Source: an uncultured Sphingomonas sp.
GTDB lineage: Bacteria > Pseudomonadota > Alphaproteobacteria > Sphingomonadales > Sphingomonadaceae
Direction: 5' to 3'
Assembly: GCA_913775795.1 (NCBI GenBank)
Contig: CAJYLT010000058.1
Span: forward strand, 1-36,807
DNA: 36,807 bases
Shown: positions 9,097 to 15,528 of the stretch, one piece after another
How positions within the stretch are numbered: the first letter of the stretch is position 1
Layout: the number at the start of each line of letters is the position of its first letter
Made by a program: the position numbers and the translations under genes
Notes under the pieces: model-generated
Seen by the model: only the letters and a program-made list of their open reading frames with translations
What the model was told of the DNA's origin: nothing
Databases searched by the model: none

Positions 9097-9261
9097 ATGA
9101 CCCGCACCGCCAGCGAAGAGCGCGACTATTTCCTGCGCCGCAGCGCAGAGCATCGCGACCTTGCGGTGAAGACGGCGGAATCGGGAAATCGTGTTCTGCA
9201 TGAACAGTTTGCGACGCTTTACGCCGAGCGCGCCGCGTCCGTCATGGTAGATGACCACTAA
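9097..9261 (+). CDS. Small conserved-type protein, 54 residues, unknown function
   Basis: A short acidic-basic helical protein starting MTRTASEERDYF, with the pattern S-A-E-H-R...A...S-G-N-R-V-L-H-E-Q-F-A...Y. This resembles tiny uncharacterised proteins common in sphingomonads. There is no signal peptide or membrane segment. I chose ATG 9097 because GAGG (9084-9087) lies 9 bases upstream; an ATG at 9088 would leave that site overlapping the start. It is divergent from the ROK kinase gene and lies upstream of the stress cluster. No function can be given. Confidence 0.62.
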   Translation: MTRTASEERDYFLRRSAEHRDLAVKTAESGNRVLHEQFATLYAERAASVMVDDH

Positions 9262-9282
9262 GGGTCAGGCGCAAAGATACCA

Positions 9283-9307
9283 GGAACACGCTAACCTATC
9301 ATAGGTT
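9283..9307 (+). promoter_or_regulatory. EcfG-type (general stress sigma) promoter with overlapping palindrome
   Basis: GGAAC (9283-9287), a 17-base spacer and GTT (9305-9307) match the -35/-10 pattern described for EcfG-controlled promoters in Alphaproteobacteria. The -10 end is also the right half of a perfect palindrome, AACCTAT-C-ATAGGTT (9293-9307), which could be an operator. The promoter is about 50 bases upstream of the lipoprotein start at 9358 and would drive the whole cluster. The call is by sequence pattern only. Confidence 0.55.
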
Positions 9308-9357
9308 TTCCCGCCCGAACCCGCCACTGGTGGTGCGTTCGTGTTGCGGAGACGGCC

Positions 9358-9681
9358 ATGAAGAAGACGCTTTCCATCATCGCCGTCGCTGCGGGTGGGC
9401 TTGCCGCCTGCGCCGCGCCGTCGACGCGCATCTCCGACGGGCTCCAGCGCTACGGCCTCGACCAAGCACGGTCGCAGTGCGTCGGCGACCGGCTGGGGCG
9501 CGAGCTGTCGCTCGGCCAGCTCCAGCAACTGGGCAAGGCGGCGGCAGCTTATCGCCGCGACGACCCGAACCCCGGTCAGCTGACGGGCGGCGACCTCATC
9601 CGCGTCGCGGGCGAGATCAAGGATCCCAAGGTCGCGCTTGAAGTGGGCAAGGCTGCCGCGACCTGCGGCGTCGTGCTCTGA
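9358..9681 (+). CDS. Small predicted lipoprotein, first gene of the stress-type cluster
   Basis: The protein has 107 residues. A short positively charged start (MKK) and a hydrophobic run lead to a lipobox L15-A16-A17-C18, so signal peptidase II cleavage and lipid attachment at Cys18 are predicted. The mature part has two more cysteines (one near 41, one near 103) that could form a disulfide, and an amphipathic GLQRYGLDQARSQCVGDRLG segment. I do not recognise a named family. GGAG (9348-9351) sits at good distance from ATG 9358. Only 25 bases separate it from the CsbD gene, so they are probably cotranscribed from the EcfG-like promoter. A cell-envelope role under stress is inferred. Confidence 0.75.
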   Translation: MKKTLSIIAVAAGGLAACAAPSTRISDGLQRYGLDQARSQCVGDRLGRELSLGQLQQLGKAAAAYRRDDPNPGQLTGGDLIRVAGEIKDPKVALEVGKAAATCGVVL

Positions 9682-9706
9682 TCCCGAGCGAGACAGGAGA
9701 ATTCAG

Positions 9707-10174
9707 GTGAACAAGCATGAACTGGGCGGCGACGTCCGCTATGCCGGCGGCAAGGTCGAGGAAGCGGTCGGCGACCTGATCGGCAACCGCGAGATGCAGG
9801 CCAACGGCGTTAAGAACCAGGTCGTCGGCGGTGCCGAGAATCTGCTGGGCCGGGCCCAGTCGGTGGCGGGCGACGTTGCCGACGCCACCGCCTCGCTGAT
9901 CGAGCGGGCGCGCGATCGTGCAGCCGATCTGGTCGGGCGGTCGGGCAAGGAACTGGGCCACGAGGCCGACAAGGCCGAGCGCGACCTGCGCCGCGGTGCC
10001 AAGCATGCCGAACACGAGTTGCGCCATGACGCCAAGCGTGCCGAGAAGGAGCTTCGCCGCGGTGCGAAGCATGCCAAGGCGGCGGTGCGCGGCGACGCGC
10101 CGGTCTGGGCGGTGATCGCGGCGCTCGCCGGCGGCTATGCGATCGGCGCGCTGATCCACGGACGCCGCGCCTGA
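9707..10174 (+). CDS. CsbD-family protein with LEA-like 11-residue repeats and C-terminal membrane anchor
   Basis: This 155-residue protein has an N-terminal CsbD-like domain (about 1-58: NKHELGGDVRYAGGKVEEAVGDLIGN). CsbD proteins are general-stress proteins of unknown mechanism. A helical linker follows, then tandem 11-residue repeats (90-100, 101-111, 112-122, partial fourth) of the form AExELRRGAKH. This spacing is like that of group 3 LEA desiccation proteins. A hydrophobic segment (131-150) ends in HGRRA, so the protein is probably anchored in the inner membrane. GTG 9707 is chosen as start because AGGAGA lies 6 bases upstream and the CsbD domain begins there. It stops 11 bases before the regulator gene. 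Confidence 0.8.
   Translation: MNKHELGGDVRYAGGKVEEAVGDLIGNREMQANGVKNQVVGGAENLLGRAQSVAGDVADATASLIERARDRAADLVGRSGKELGHEADKAERDLRRGAKHAEHELRHDAKRAEKELRRGAKHAKAAVRGDAPVWAVIAALAGGYAIGALIHGRRA
9974..10072 (+). repeat. Three tandem 33-base repeats inside the CsbD gene
   Basis: Units at 9974-10006, 10007-10039 and 10040-10072 encode AERDLRRGAKH, AEHELRHDAKR and AEKELRRGAKH. Units 1 and 3 are nearly identical at protein level; unit 2 is more diverged. The array is in frame and could change length by slippage or recombination without breaking the gene. Confidence 0.75.
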
Positions 10175-10185
10175 GCGAGACGCGC

Positions 10186-11697
10186 ATGGCGAGCCAGCTC
10201 AAGCCCCTTCGGGAGTCCGTCGACCTGCGCCATCTGCGGCAGATCATCGCCGGGCTCGACGAGGGCGTGATCCTGATCGACCCGGACGAGACTCTCCTCT
10301 GGGCGAACGACGCCGCGCTTTCGATGCACGGGGTCGAGCGCTTGGAGGAACTCGGCCGCACGGTCGACGAGTATCGCGAGCGGTTCCGCCTGCGCTATCG
10401 CAATAACCATCGGCTGGCTGCCGACGACTATCCGATCGAGCGCGTCGTCGCCGGCGACAGCTTCTCGGAAGTGGTGGTCGAGGTGTCGGTCGGCGACGAC
10501 GACACCCCCCGCTGGGTGCATCAGGTGCGCAGCCTCGTCCTCAACGACGATGACGAGGGCGAGCCAGCGATGGTCGTGCTCGTCATTCAGGACGTGACCG
10601 CGCGGTTCGAGGCGGAGGATCGCTTCGAGCAGTCGTTCAACGCCAACCCCGCGCCCGCGGTCATCGCGCGGCTGGCGGACCTTCGCTATGTCAAGGTCAA
10701 CCAGGGCTTCCTCGACATGACCGGGCACAATCGTGACCAGGTAATGGCGCACACCGTCTACGACATCGACGTGTTGCGCGAGGCGACCGACCGCGACCTC
10801 GCGAAGTCGCGCTTGGCCGAGGGGCGTACGATCCCGCAGATGGAGGCCGAACTCGAACTGCCGGGCGGCGGCACCAAGCTCGTCATCGTTGCGGGGCAGC
10901 CGATCGAGATGAGCGGCGAGCCGTGCATGCTCTTCACCTTCGCCGATCTCGAGCCGCGCCGCTCGGCCGAGGCGGCGCTGCGCCACAGCGAGGAGCGGTT
11001 CACCCGGACGTTCCAGATGGCGCCGGTGCCGATGGCGATCGGCGCGCGCGACGGCCATCGCCTGTGCGAGATCAACGAGAGCTTCTCAGGCCTGACCGGG
11101 CACGAGGAGGCGACGATCATCGGCCGCTCGCTGGCCGAGGCGGGCCTCTGGGCCGACGAGCGGACCCGGCGGGAGGTCGAACAGGCGATCGCCGACGGCC
11201 GCGACCTGCGCGGGCACGAGGTGCGCATCGCCGCGCGAGAGGGCGGGCATATCGACTGCCTCGTCTCCACCGTCTCGATCCGGATCGGCGGCGACGACTG
11301 CGTGCTCTGGGCGTTCCAGGACATCACCCAGCGCAAGGCGACCGAAATCGAGCTCGTAGAGGCGATCGAGGCGGTGATGAAGGACACGCGCTGGTTCAGT
11401 CGGTCGATCATGGACAAGCTCGCCCGCCTGCGCGCGCCGCAGCCCGACGAGAACGGCGCCGGGATCGACGACCTGACTCCGCGCGAGCGTGAGGTGCTGG
11501 CGCAGATCTGTCGCGGGCTCGACGACAAGAGCATCGCGCGGGCGCTGGGCGTGTCGGGCAACACCGTGCGCAACCATGTGGCGCGTATCTATTCCAAGAT
11601 CGGCGTCAATCGTCGCACCGCCGCCGCCGCCTGGGCGCGCGCGCGCGGTTTCGACGGGGAGGCGCTGATCGCCGAACGATTGGAGAATGGCGGATGA
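10186..11697 (+). CDS. Triple-PAS, LuxR-type transcription regulator
   Basis: This is a 503-residue soluble protein. Three PAS-like sensor modules follow each other: about 15-140 (GLDEGVILIDPDETLLWAND), 145-258 (NANPAPAVIARL...VNQGFLDMTGH) and 265-385 (MAPVPMAIG...INESFSGLTGH, ending WAFQDITQRK). The C-terminus (428-487) is a LuxR/GerE helix-turn-helix, LTPREREVLAQICRGL followed by DKSIARALGVSGNTVRNHV. No histidine-kinase or receiver domain is present, so it is a one-component sensor-regulator. The ligand is unknown; I see no cysteine placed as in LOV domains. Its gene sits between two CsbD-type genes, 11 bases after the first and overlapping the second by ATGA, so it probably regulates or is regulated with this stress set. 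Confidence 0.88.
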   Translation: MASQLKPLRESVDLRHLRQIIAGLDEGVILIDPDETLLWANDAALSMHGVERLEELGRTVDEYRERFRLRYRNNHRLAADDYPIERVVAGDSFSEVVVEVSVGDDDTPRWVHQVRSLVLNDDDEGEPAMVVLVIQDVTARFEAEDRFEQSFNANPAPAVIARLADLRYVKVNQGFLDMTGHNRDQVMAHTVYDIDVLREATDRDLAKSRLAEGRTIPQMEAELELPGGGTKLVIVAGQPIEMSGEPCMLFTFADLEPRRSAEAALRHSEERFTRTFQMAPVPMAIGARDGHRLCEINESFSGLTGHEEATIIGRSLAEAGLWADERTRREVEQAIADGRDLRGHEVRIAAREGGHIDCLVSTVSIRIGGDDCVLWAFQDITQRKATEIELVEAIEAVMKDTRWFSRSIMDKLARLRAPQPDENGAGIDDLTPREREVLAQICRGLDDKSIARALGVSGNTVRNHVARIYSKIGVNRRTAAAAWARARGFDGEALIAERLENGG

Positions 11698-11840
11698 CCG
11701 ACAAGCCGGACGACAAGGCCCAGGCGGCCAAGGGCGCGGCCAGCGCCGCGATCGGCAAGCTGATCGGCGACGACGCGGCGGTGCGCCGCGGCGAGGCGGA
11801 GAAGGCACAGGCGGATGCGAAGGCCGCGAGAAAGAAATGA
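11694..11840 (+). CDS. Mini CsbD-like protein, 48 residues
   Basis: ATG 11694 overlaps the regulator's stop (ATGA), and the frame runs to TGA 11838-11840. The protein is highly charged: MTDKPDDKAQAAKGAASAAI, then GKLIGDDAAVRRGEAEKAQA and a lysine-rich end. The pattern A-x-G-x-x-x-x-x-I-G-K-L-x-G-D-D...R-x-G-x-A-E is the core of CsbD-like stress proteins in a shortened form. The start codon overlap and the GGAG within the preceding gene's last codons support translation by coupling. It is the second CsbD-type product in the same operon. Being so short, it could escape routine annotation. Confidence 0.75.
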   Translation: MTDKPDDKAQAAKGAASAAIGKLIGDDAAVRRGEAEKAQADAKAARKK

Positions 11841-11934
11841 CGCTCTCGGCGAACGTCCGTCAGGGGCGGTCGCCCAGTGCCGGCGAAGGGCCGCGTTTTG
11901 GGCCCGACGCCCCGCATCAACAAGGAGAACCGAT

Positions 11935-12078
11935 ATGAAGACCAAGATCGCTCTGCTCGCCGGCCTTGCCGCCGCGATGACCCTCGGCGCGTGCAACACC
12001 GTGGGCGGCGCGGGCAAGGACCTGAAGTCCGCGGGCAGCGCCGTCGAGAAGGCGTCGGGCCAGAAGGGCAAGAACTGA
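11935..12078 (+). CDS. Entericidin-like small lipoprotein
   Basis: A 47-residue protein with a signal peptide MKTKIALLAGLAAAMTLGAC; the lipobox is L17-G18-A19-C20, so it is predicted to be lipidated at Cys20. The mature peptide is only 28 residues, NTVGGAGKDLKSAGSAVEKA and a short polar tail. This matches the entericidin EcnA/EcnB family, small membrane lipopeptides linked with stationary phase and programmed lysis in enterobacteria, and widespread with unclear function in Alphaproteobacteria. AAGGAGA precedes ATG 11935 closely. A hairpin-forming leader (11882-11911) lies between it and the mini-CsbD gene 94 bases upstream, so it may be expressed both with the cluster and on its own. A strong terminator follows. 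Confidence 0.85.
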   Translation: MKTKIALLAGLAAAMTLGACNTVGGAGKDLKSAGSAVEKASGQKGKN

Positions 12079-12135
12079 TCGGGTTTCGCCGCGGCTGCGT
12101 TTCGGCCGCCCTGTCGGCGGCTTGCCGCGGCGAAT

Positions 12136-12170
12136 GGACGGCCGGCGCCCCTACCGCCGGCCGTCCTTTT
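12136..12170 (+). terminator. Rho-independent terminator of the stress-type cluster
   Basis: GGACGGCCGGCG (12136-12147) pairs perfectly with CGCCGGCCGTCC (12155-12166) across a 7-base loop and is followed by TTTT (12167-12170). It lies 58 bases after the entericidin stop and just before the convergent yciB stop. On the minus strand no T-run follows the stem, so it acts mainly on plus-strand transcripts. Confidence 0.88.
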
Positions 12171-12175
12171 GCGTG

Positions 12176-12796
12176 TCAGCCCTCGGGCGGCGGCACCGCA
12201 GCCTCCTCGCGCTTGTCGAGTTGCAGGCCGTGCTTGAGCAGCATGGGGATGTTGGCGAAGGTGAAGATCAGCGTCGCCGGGATCATCCCCCACGTCTTGA
12301 ACGTCACCCACTGATCCCAGTCGAGATACGCGCGCGCAATCTCGTTGGCGACTGCGGCGACGGCAAAAAACGCCGCCCAGTTAATCGTCAGTTGCCGCCA
12401 TCCCTTCGCCGACAGGCCCGGATAGGCGCTTTCGAGCAGGTTCTGGAGCAGCGGCTTGCCCGTCGCGAGGCCATAGGCGAGCAGCACCGCGAACATCGCG
12501 TAGACGAAGGTCGGCTTCACCTGAATGAAAGTGCGGTCGTGGAAGTAGAGCGTCAGGCTGCCGAACACGAGGACGAGCCCGCCCGACAGCCACAGTATCG
12601 GCGAGATATGCCCTGCCTTCACCCACGAGAAGATCAGCGCCGCGGCGATCGCGACCATGAAGGCGGCGGTGGCAGCGAGGATGCGTCCGATCTCGTTCCC
12701 CGGCGCCAGCGCGTTGACCGCGAAGAAGACCGCGAGCGGACCGTAGTCGACCGCCATGCGTAAAGCCGGGGAAAGTGGGGGCTTGGCCGTGCTCAC
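12176..12796 (-). CDS. yciB: Inner-membrane protein YciB/IspZ (septation protein A family)
   Basis: A 206-residue integral membrane protein with about five or six hydrophobic stretches (roughly 17-32, 38-60, 67-84, 97-112, 133-152, 163-185). The sequence DYGPLAVFFAVN near the start, FxxDxTFIxxKPTxVY in the middle, and LTINWAAFFAVAAVANE with WVTFKTWGMIP near the end are hallmarks of YciB (intracellular septation protein A). YciB interacts with cell-elongation and division proteins and affects envelope integrity. The start ATG overlaps the ftsY stop by 4 bases. It is the last gene of the mtaB-ftsY-yciB operon. Identification is firm. Confidence 0.94.
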   Translation of the reverse strand: MSTAKPPLSPALRMAVDYGPLAVFFAVNALAPGNEIGRILAATAAFMVAIAAALIFSWVKAGHISPILWLSGGLVLVFGSLTLYFHDRTFIQVKPTFVYAMFAVLLAYGLATGKPLLQNLLESAYPGLSAKGWRQLTINWAAFFAVAAVANEIARAYLDWDQWVTFKTWGMIPATLIFTFANIPMLLKHGLQLDKREEAAVPPPEG

Positions 12797-13722
12797 AGCA
12801 ATTCCTCCACCCCGGCGATGATCCGCGAGACCTCACGAGCATCGAACGGGCGCAGGTCGTCGGCCTTTTCGCCGACGCCGATCGCATGGATCGGCAGGCC
12901 GTATTTCTCCGCCGCCGCCACGAGCACGCCGCCGCGCGCGGTGCCGTCGAGCTTGGTCATGACGAGGCCGGTGACGCCCGCCACCTCCTTGAACACCTCG
13001 ATCTGGCTTAGCGCGTTCTGGCCCGTGGTCGCGTCGAGGACGAGCACCACGTCGTGCGGCGCGGCGGGATTGAGGCGACCGAGGACGCGGCGGATCTTGG
13101 CGAGCTCGTCCATCAGCTCGCGCTTGTTCTGGAGGCGGCCGGCGGTGTCGACGATCAGCACGTCGATGCCGGTCGCGGTCGCCTGCTTCACCGCCTCATA
13201 GACGATGCCGGCCGCGTCGCCGCCCTCGGCGCCCGAGACGATCGGCACGCCGATCCGCTCGGCCCAGGTGCGAAGCTGGCCGATCGCGGCGGCGCGGAAG
13301 GTGTCGCCCGCCGCCAGCATCACGCCGTAATCCTGATCGACCAGCGCCTTGGCGAGCTTAGCGATCGTCGTCGTCTTGCCGGAGCCGTTGACGCCGATGA
13401 CGAGGATCACCTGCGGCCGCGGAAACGCCTCGATCTCCAGTGGCTTGGCGACCTTGTTGAGCGCCTTTTCCACTTCCTCGGCGACGACGAGGCGGATGCC
13501 GAGCTCCTCCATGTTGCGCTCATACTGCCCCTCGGCCAGCCGCTGGCGCACGCGCGCGGCGGTTTCGGGGCCGAGGTCGGAGGCGATCAGCGCCTCCTCG
13601 ATCTCGTCGAGCGTCTCTTCGTCGAGCCGCGCGAGCGAGAGGCCGGCAAGGTTGCCCATCAGCCGGTCGGAGGTCTTGCGAAAGCCCCCGAGCAGCTTTT
13701 CGTGCCAGCTTGGGCCGTTCAT
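12793..13722 (-). CDS. ftsY: Signal recognition particle receptor FtsY
   Basis: FtsY (309 residues) is the membrane-associated GTPase that receives ribosome-SRP complexes carrying inner-membrane proteins. The N domain (about 8-95) is followed by the G domain with G1 GVNGSGKTTTIAK (109-121), the insertion-box AAGDTFRAAAIGQL, DTAGR (near 190), TKLDGTARGG (near 258) and a C-terminal GVGEKADDLRPF. The protein begins almost directly with the NG core; the long acidic A domain of the E. coli protein is missing, as is usual in many Alphaproteobacteria. Start ATG overlaps the mtaB stop by 4 bases. Its partner gene ffh lies about 4 kb away on the opposite strand. Confidence 0.96.
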   Translation of the reverse strand: MNGPSWHEKLLGGFRKTSDRLMGNLAGLSLARLDEETLDEIEEALIASDLGPETAARVRQRLAEGQYERNMEELGIRLVVAEEVEKALNKVAKPLEIEAFPRPQVILVIGVNGSGKTTTIAKLAKALVDQDYGVMLAAGDTFRAAAIGQLRTWAERIGVPIVSGAEGGDAAGIVYEAVKQATATGIDVLIVDTAGRLQNKRELMDELAKIRRVLGRLNPAAPHDVVLVLDATTGQNALSQIEVFKEVAGVTGLVMTKLDGTARGGVLVAAAEKYGLPIHAIGVGEKADDLRPFDAREVSRIIAGVEELL

Positions 13723-14900
13723 TCAGCGTCTCCGATCAGATGGTCGTCGGCGGCAGCCGTGATGCGCGCCGAAATGAGGGTGCCGGGCTCGTGCCGCGCG
13801 GCGAAGCGGACCTCGGCGAAGTTTTCCGCATGGCCCGTATCGCCGGGGCGCTCGACCAGCACCGACTGGACGGTGCCGACGAGGGTAGCCAGCCAGTCGC
13901 GGCGGACGCGGGCAGCGGTGTCGCGCAGGACCGCCGCCCGCTCGCGCACCGTCACCGGATCGACCTGCGGCATTCGCGCGGCGGGGGTGCCTTCGCGCGG
14001 GGAAAAGGGGAAGATGTGCGCGTGGACGATGCCGCATTCCTCGATCAGAGCACGGCTGTTCTCGAACGCCGCCTCGGTTTCGGTCGGAAAACCGGCGATG
14101 AGGTCGGCGCCGACGGCGAGGTCCGGGCGATGTGTGCGGAGCCGTTCGATCAGCGATACTGCCTGCGCGCGGCTGTGGCGGCGCTTCATCCGCTTGAGGA
14201 TGAGGTCGTCGCCCGCCTGCATCGACAGATGGAGGTGCGGCATCACACGCGGTTCGTGCGCGAGCAGCGCGAACAGGCGATCGTCCACCTCCGCCGGGTC
14301 GATCGAGGAAAGGCGCAGGCGCTCAAGGTCGGGGGCCAGCCGCAGGATGCGCTCGACCAGATGGCCGAGCGTGGGCACGCCGGGCAGGTCGGCGCCGTAG
14401 CTCGTCAGGTCGACGCCGGTCAGCACCACCTCCCGATGACTCGCCGCGACCAGCGCCGCGATCCGGTCGATCACGCCGCCGGCGGGCAGCGACCGGCTGG
14501 GGCCGCGACCGGCGGGGATGATGCAGAAGGTGCAGGCGTGGTCGCATCCGTTCTGCACCTCGACCAGCGCGCGGGCGTGGGGCGAGGGGGGCAGGGCGGC
14601 GGGGGCCGGCGCCCCCCATGCCTCGGGCGCAAGCTTGAGCGGGTTGGCGACGACGCGCGTGACGCCGGGCAGCGCGGCGAACCCCGCCGGGTTGATCGTC
14701 GCGGCACAACCGGTGACGACGAGCTCCGCGCCGGGATTTTCTCGCGCCAGCCGCCGCACCGCGCGGCGCGAGCGCCGCACCGCCTCGCCCGTCACCGCGC
14801 ACGAATTGACGACCGCGACCGGGCGATCGCCCAGCATCGACCGGATCGTTTCGCTTTCGGAGAGGTTGAGGCGGCAGCCCAGCGTGACGATCTCGGCCAT
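13719..14900 (-). CDS. mtaB: tRNA t6A37 methylthiotransferase MtaB
   Basis: This 393-residue radical-SAM enzyme would convert t6A at position 37 of ANN-decoding tRNAs into ms2t6A. The N-terminal UPF0004 domain holds the auxiliary cluster cysteines C9, C34 and C65. The radical-SAM motif CxxxCxxC is C119-DHA-C123-TF-C126. Further along are FPTETEAAF and, at the C-terminus, a TRAM-like RNA-binding end. ATG 14900 is the start because MAEIVTLGCRLN is the conserved N-terminus; the frame remains open far upstream only because of composition. First gene of the operon with ftsY and yciB. MtaB is preferred over MiaB or RimO because of the GCRLN motif and the short length. Confidence 0.93.
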   Translation of the reverse strand: MAEIVTLGCRLNLSESETIRSMLGDRPVAVVNSCAVTGEAVRRSRRAVRRLARENPGAELVVTGCAATINPAGFAALPGVTRVVANPLKLAPEAWGAPAPAALPPSPHARALVEVQNGCDHACTFCIIPAGRGPSRSLPAGGVIDRIAALVAASHREVVLTGVDLTSYGADLPGVPTLGHLVERILRLAPDLERLRLSSIDPAEVDDRLFALLAHEPRVMPHLHLSMQAGDDLILKRMKRRHSRAQAVSLIERLRTHRPDLAVGADLIAGFPTETEAAFENSRALIEECGIVHAHIFPFSPREGTPAARMPQVDPVTVRERAAVLRDTAARVRRDWLATLVGTVQSVLVERPGDTGHAENFAEVRFAARHEPGTLISARITAAADDHLIGDAE

Positions 14901-14982
14901 GTCAGCCCGGGCGCTTGGCGGCGAACATGGGCGGGACTTAGGAGCGATGGCCCCGGAAGTCCATCGCCGCGAAAGGGAACCG

Positions 14983-15528
14983 ATGCACAAGGACGCCGCC
15001 GCCATTCTCGATTTCTGGTTCGGCGAATGCACGCCCGAACAGCATTTCGCCAAGGACGACGCGCTCGACGTCGAGATCGCACGGCGCTTCGGCGAGTTGC
15101 GCGAGGCGGTGGTGGCGAACGGGGCGGCGGGGTGGCGCGACGATGCCGACAGCCTGCTCGCCGCGATCGTCCTGATCGACCAGTTCGGGCGCAACCTCCA
15201 TCGCGGGTCGGGCGAGGCGTTCGCCGCCGACCCGCTGGCGCAGCAACTGGCGCGCGAGGGCGTGGCCAAGGGGTATGACGCGCAATTGCCGCCCGCCCGC
15301 GCGAAGTTCCTTTACATGCCGTTCATGCATGCCGAGGATGCCGGCGCGCAGGCCGAGTGCGTGCGGCTGTTCGAAGCGCTGGGCGATGCCGAGTCCTTGG
15401 ATTTCGCGAGGCAGCATCGCGCGGTGATCGAAGATTACGGCCGCTTCCCGTCCCGAAACGCGGCGCTCGGGCGGAAGAACACGCCCGCCGAGCAAGCCTA
15501 TCTCAGCCGGCCCGACGCCGGCTGGTGA
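14983..15528 (+). CDS. DUF924 family protein
   Basis: A 181-residue all-helical soluble protein of the DUF924 family, related in fold to TPR-type helical proteins; no biochemical role is established that I know of. Diagnostic stretches are ILDFWFGE near the start, IVLIDQFGRNLHRG in the middle and KFLYMPFMHAEDAGAQ followed by CVRLFEAL in the second half. Start ATG 14983 has AAAGGGA just upstream and places the conserved ILDFWFG close to the N-terminus. The gene is divergent from mtaB, with 82 bases between the starts. Its last 26 bases overlap the 3' end of the convergent GGDEF-EAL gene. Confidence 0.88.
   Translation: MHKDAAAILDFWFGECTPEQHFAKDDALDVEIARRFGELREAVVANGAAGWRDDADSLLAAIVLIDQFGRNLHRGSGEAFAADPLAQQLAREGVAKGYDAQLPPARAKFLYMPFMHAEDAGAQAECVRLFEALGDAESLDFARQHRAVIEDYGRFPSRNAALGRKNTPAEQAYLSRPDAGW

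Noticed and set aside
12136..12170. The terminator as bidirectional, also serving yciB
   Set aside because: On the minus strand the stem is followed by ATTCGCC rather than a T-run.
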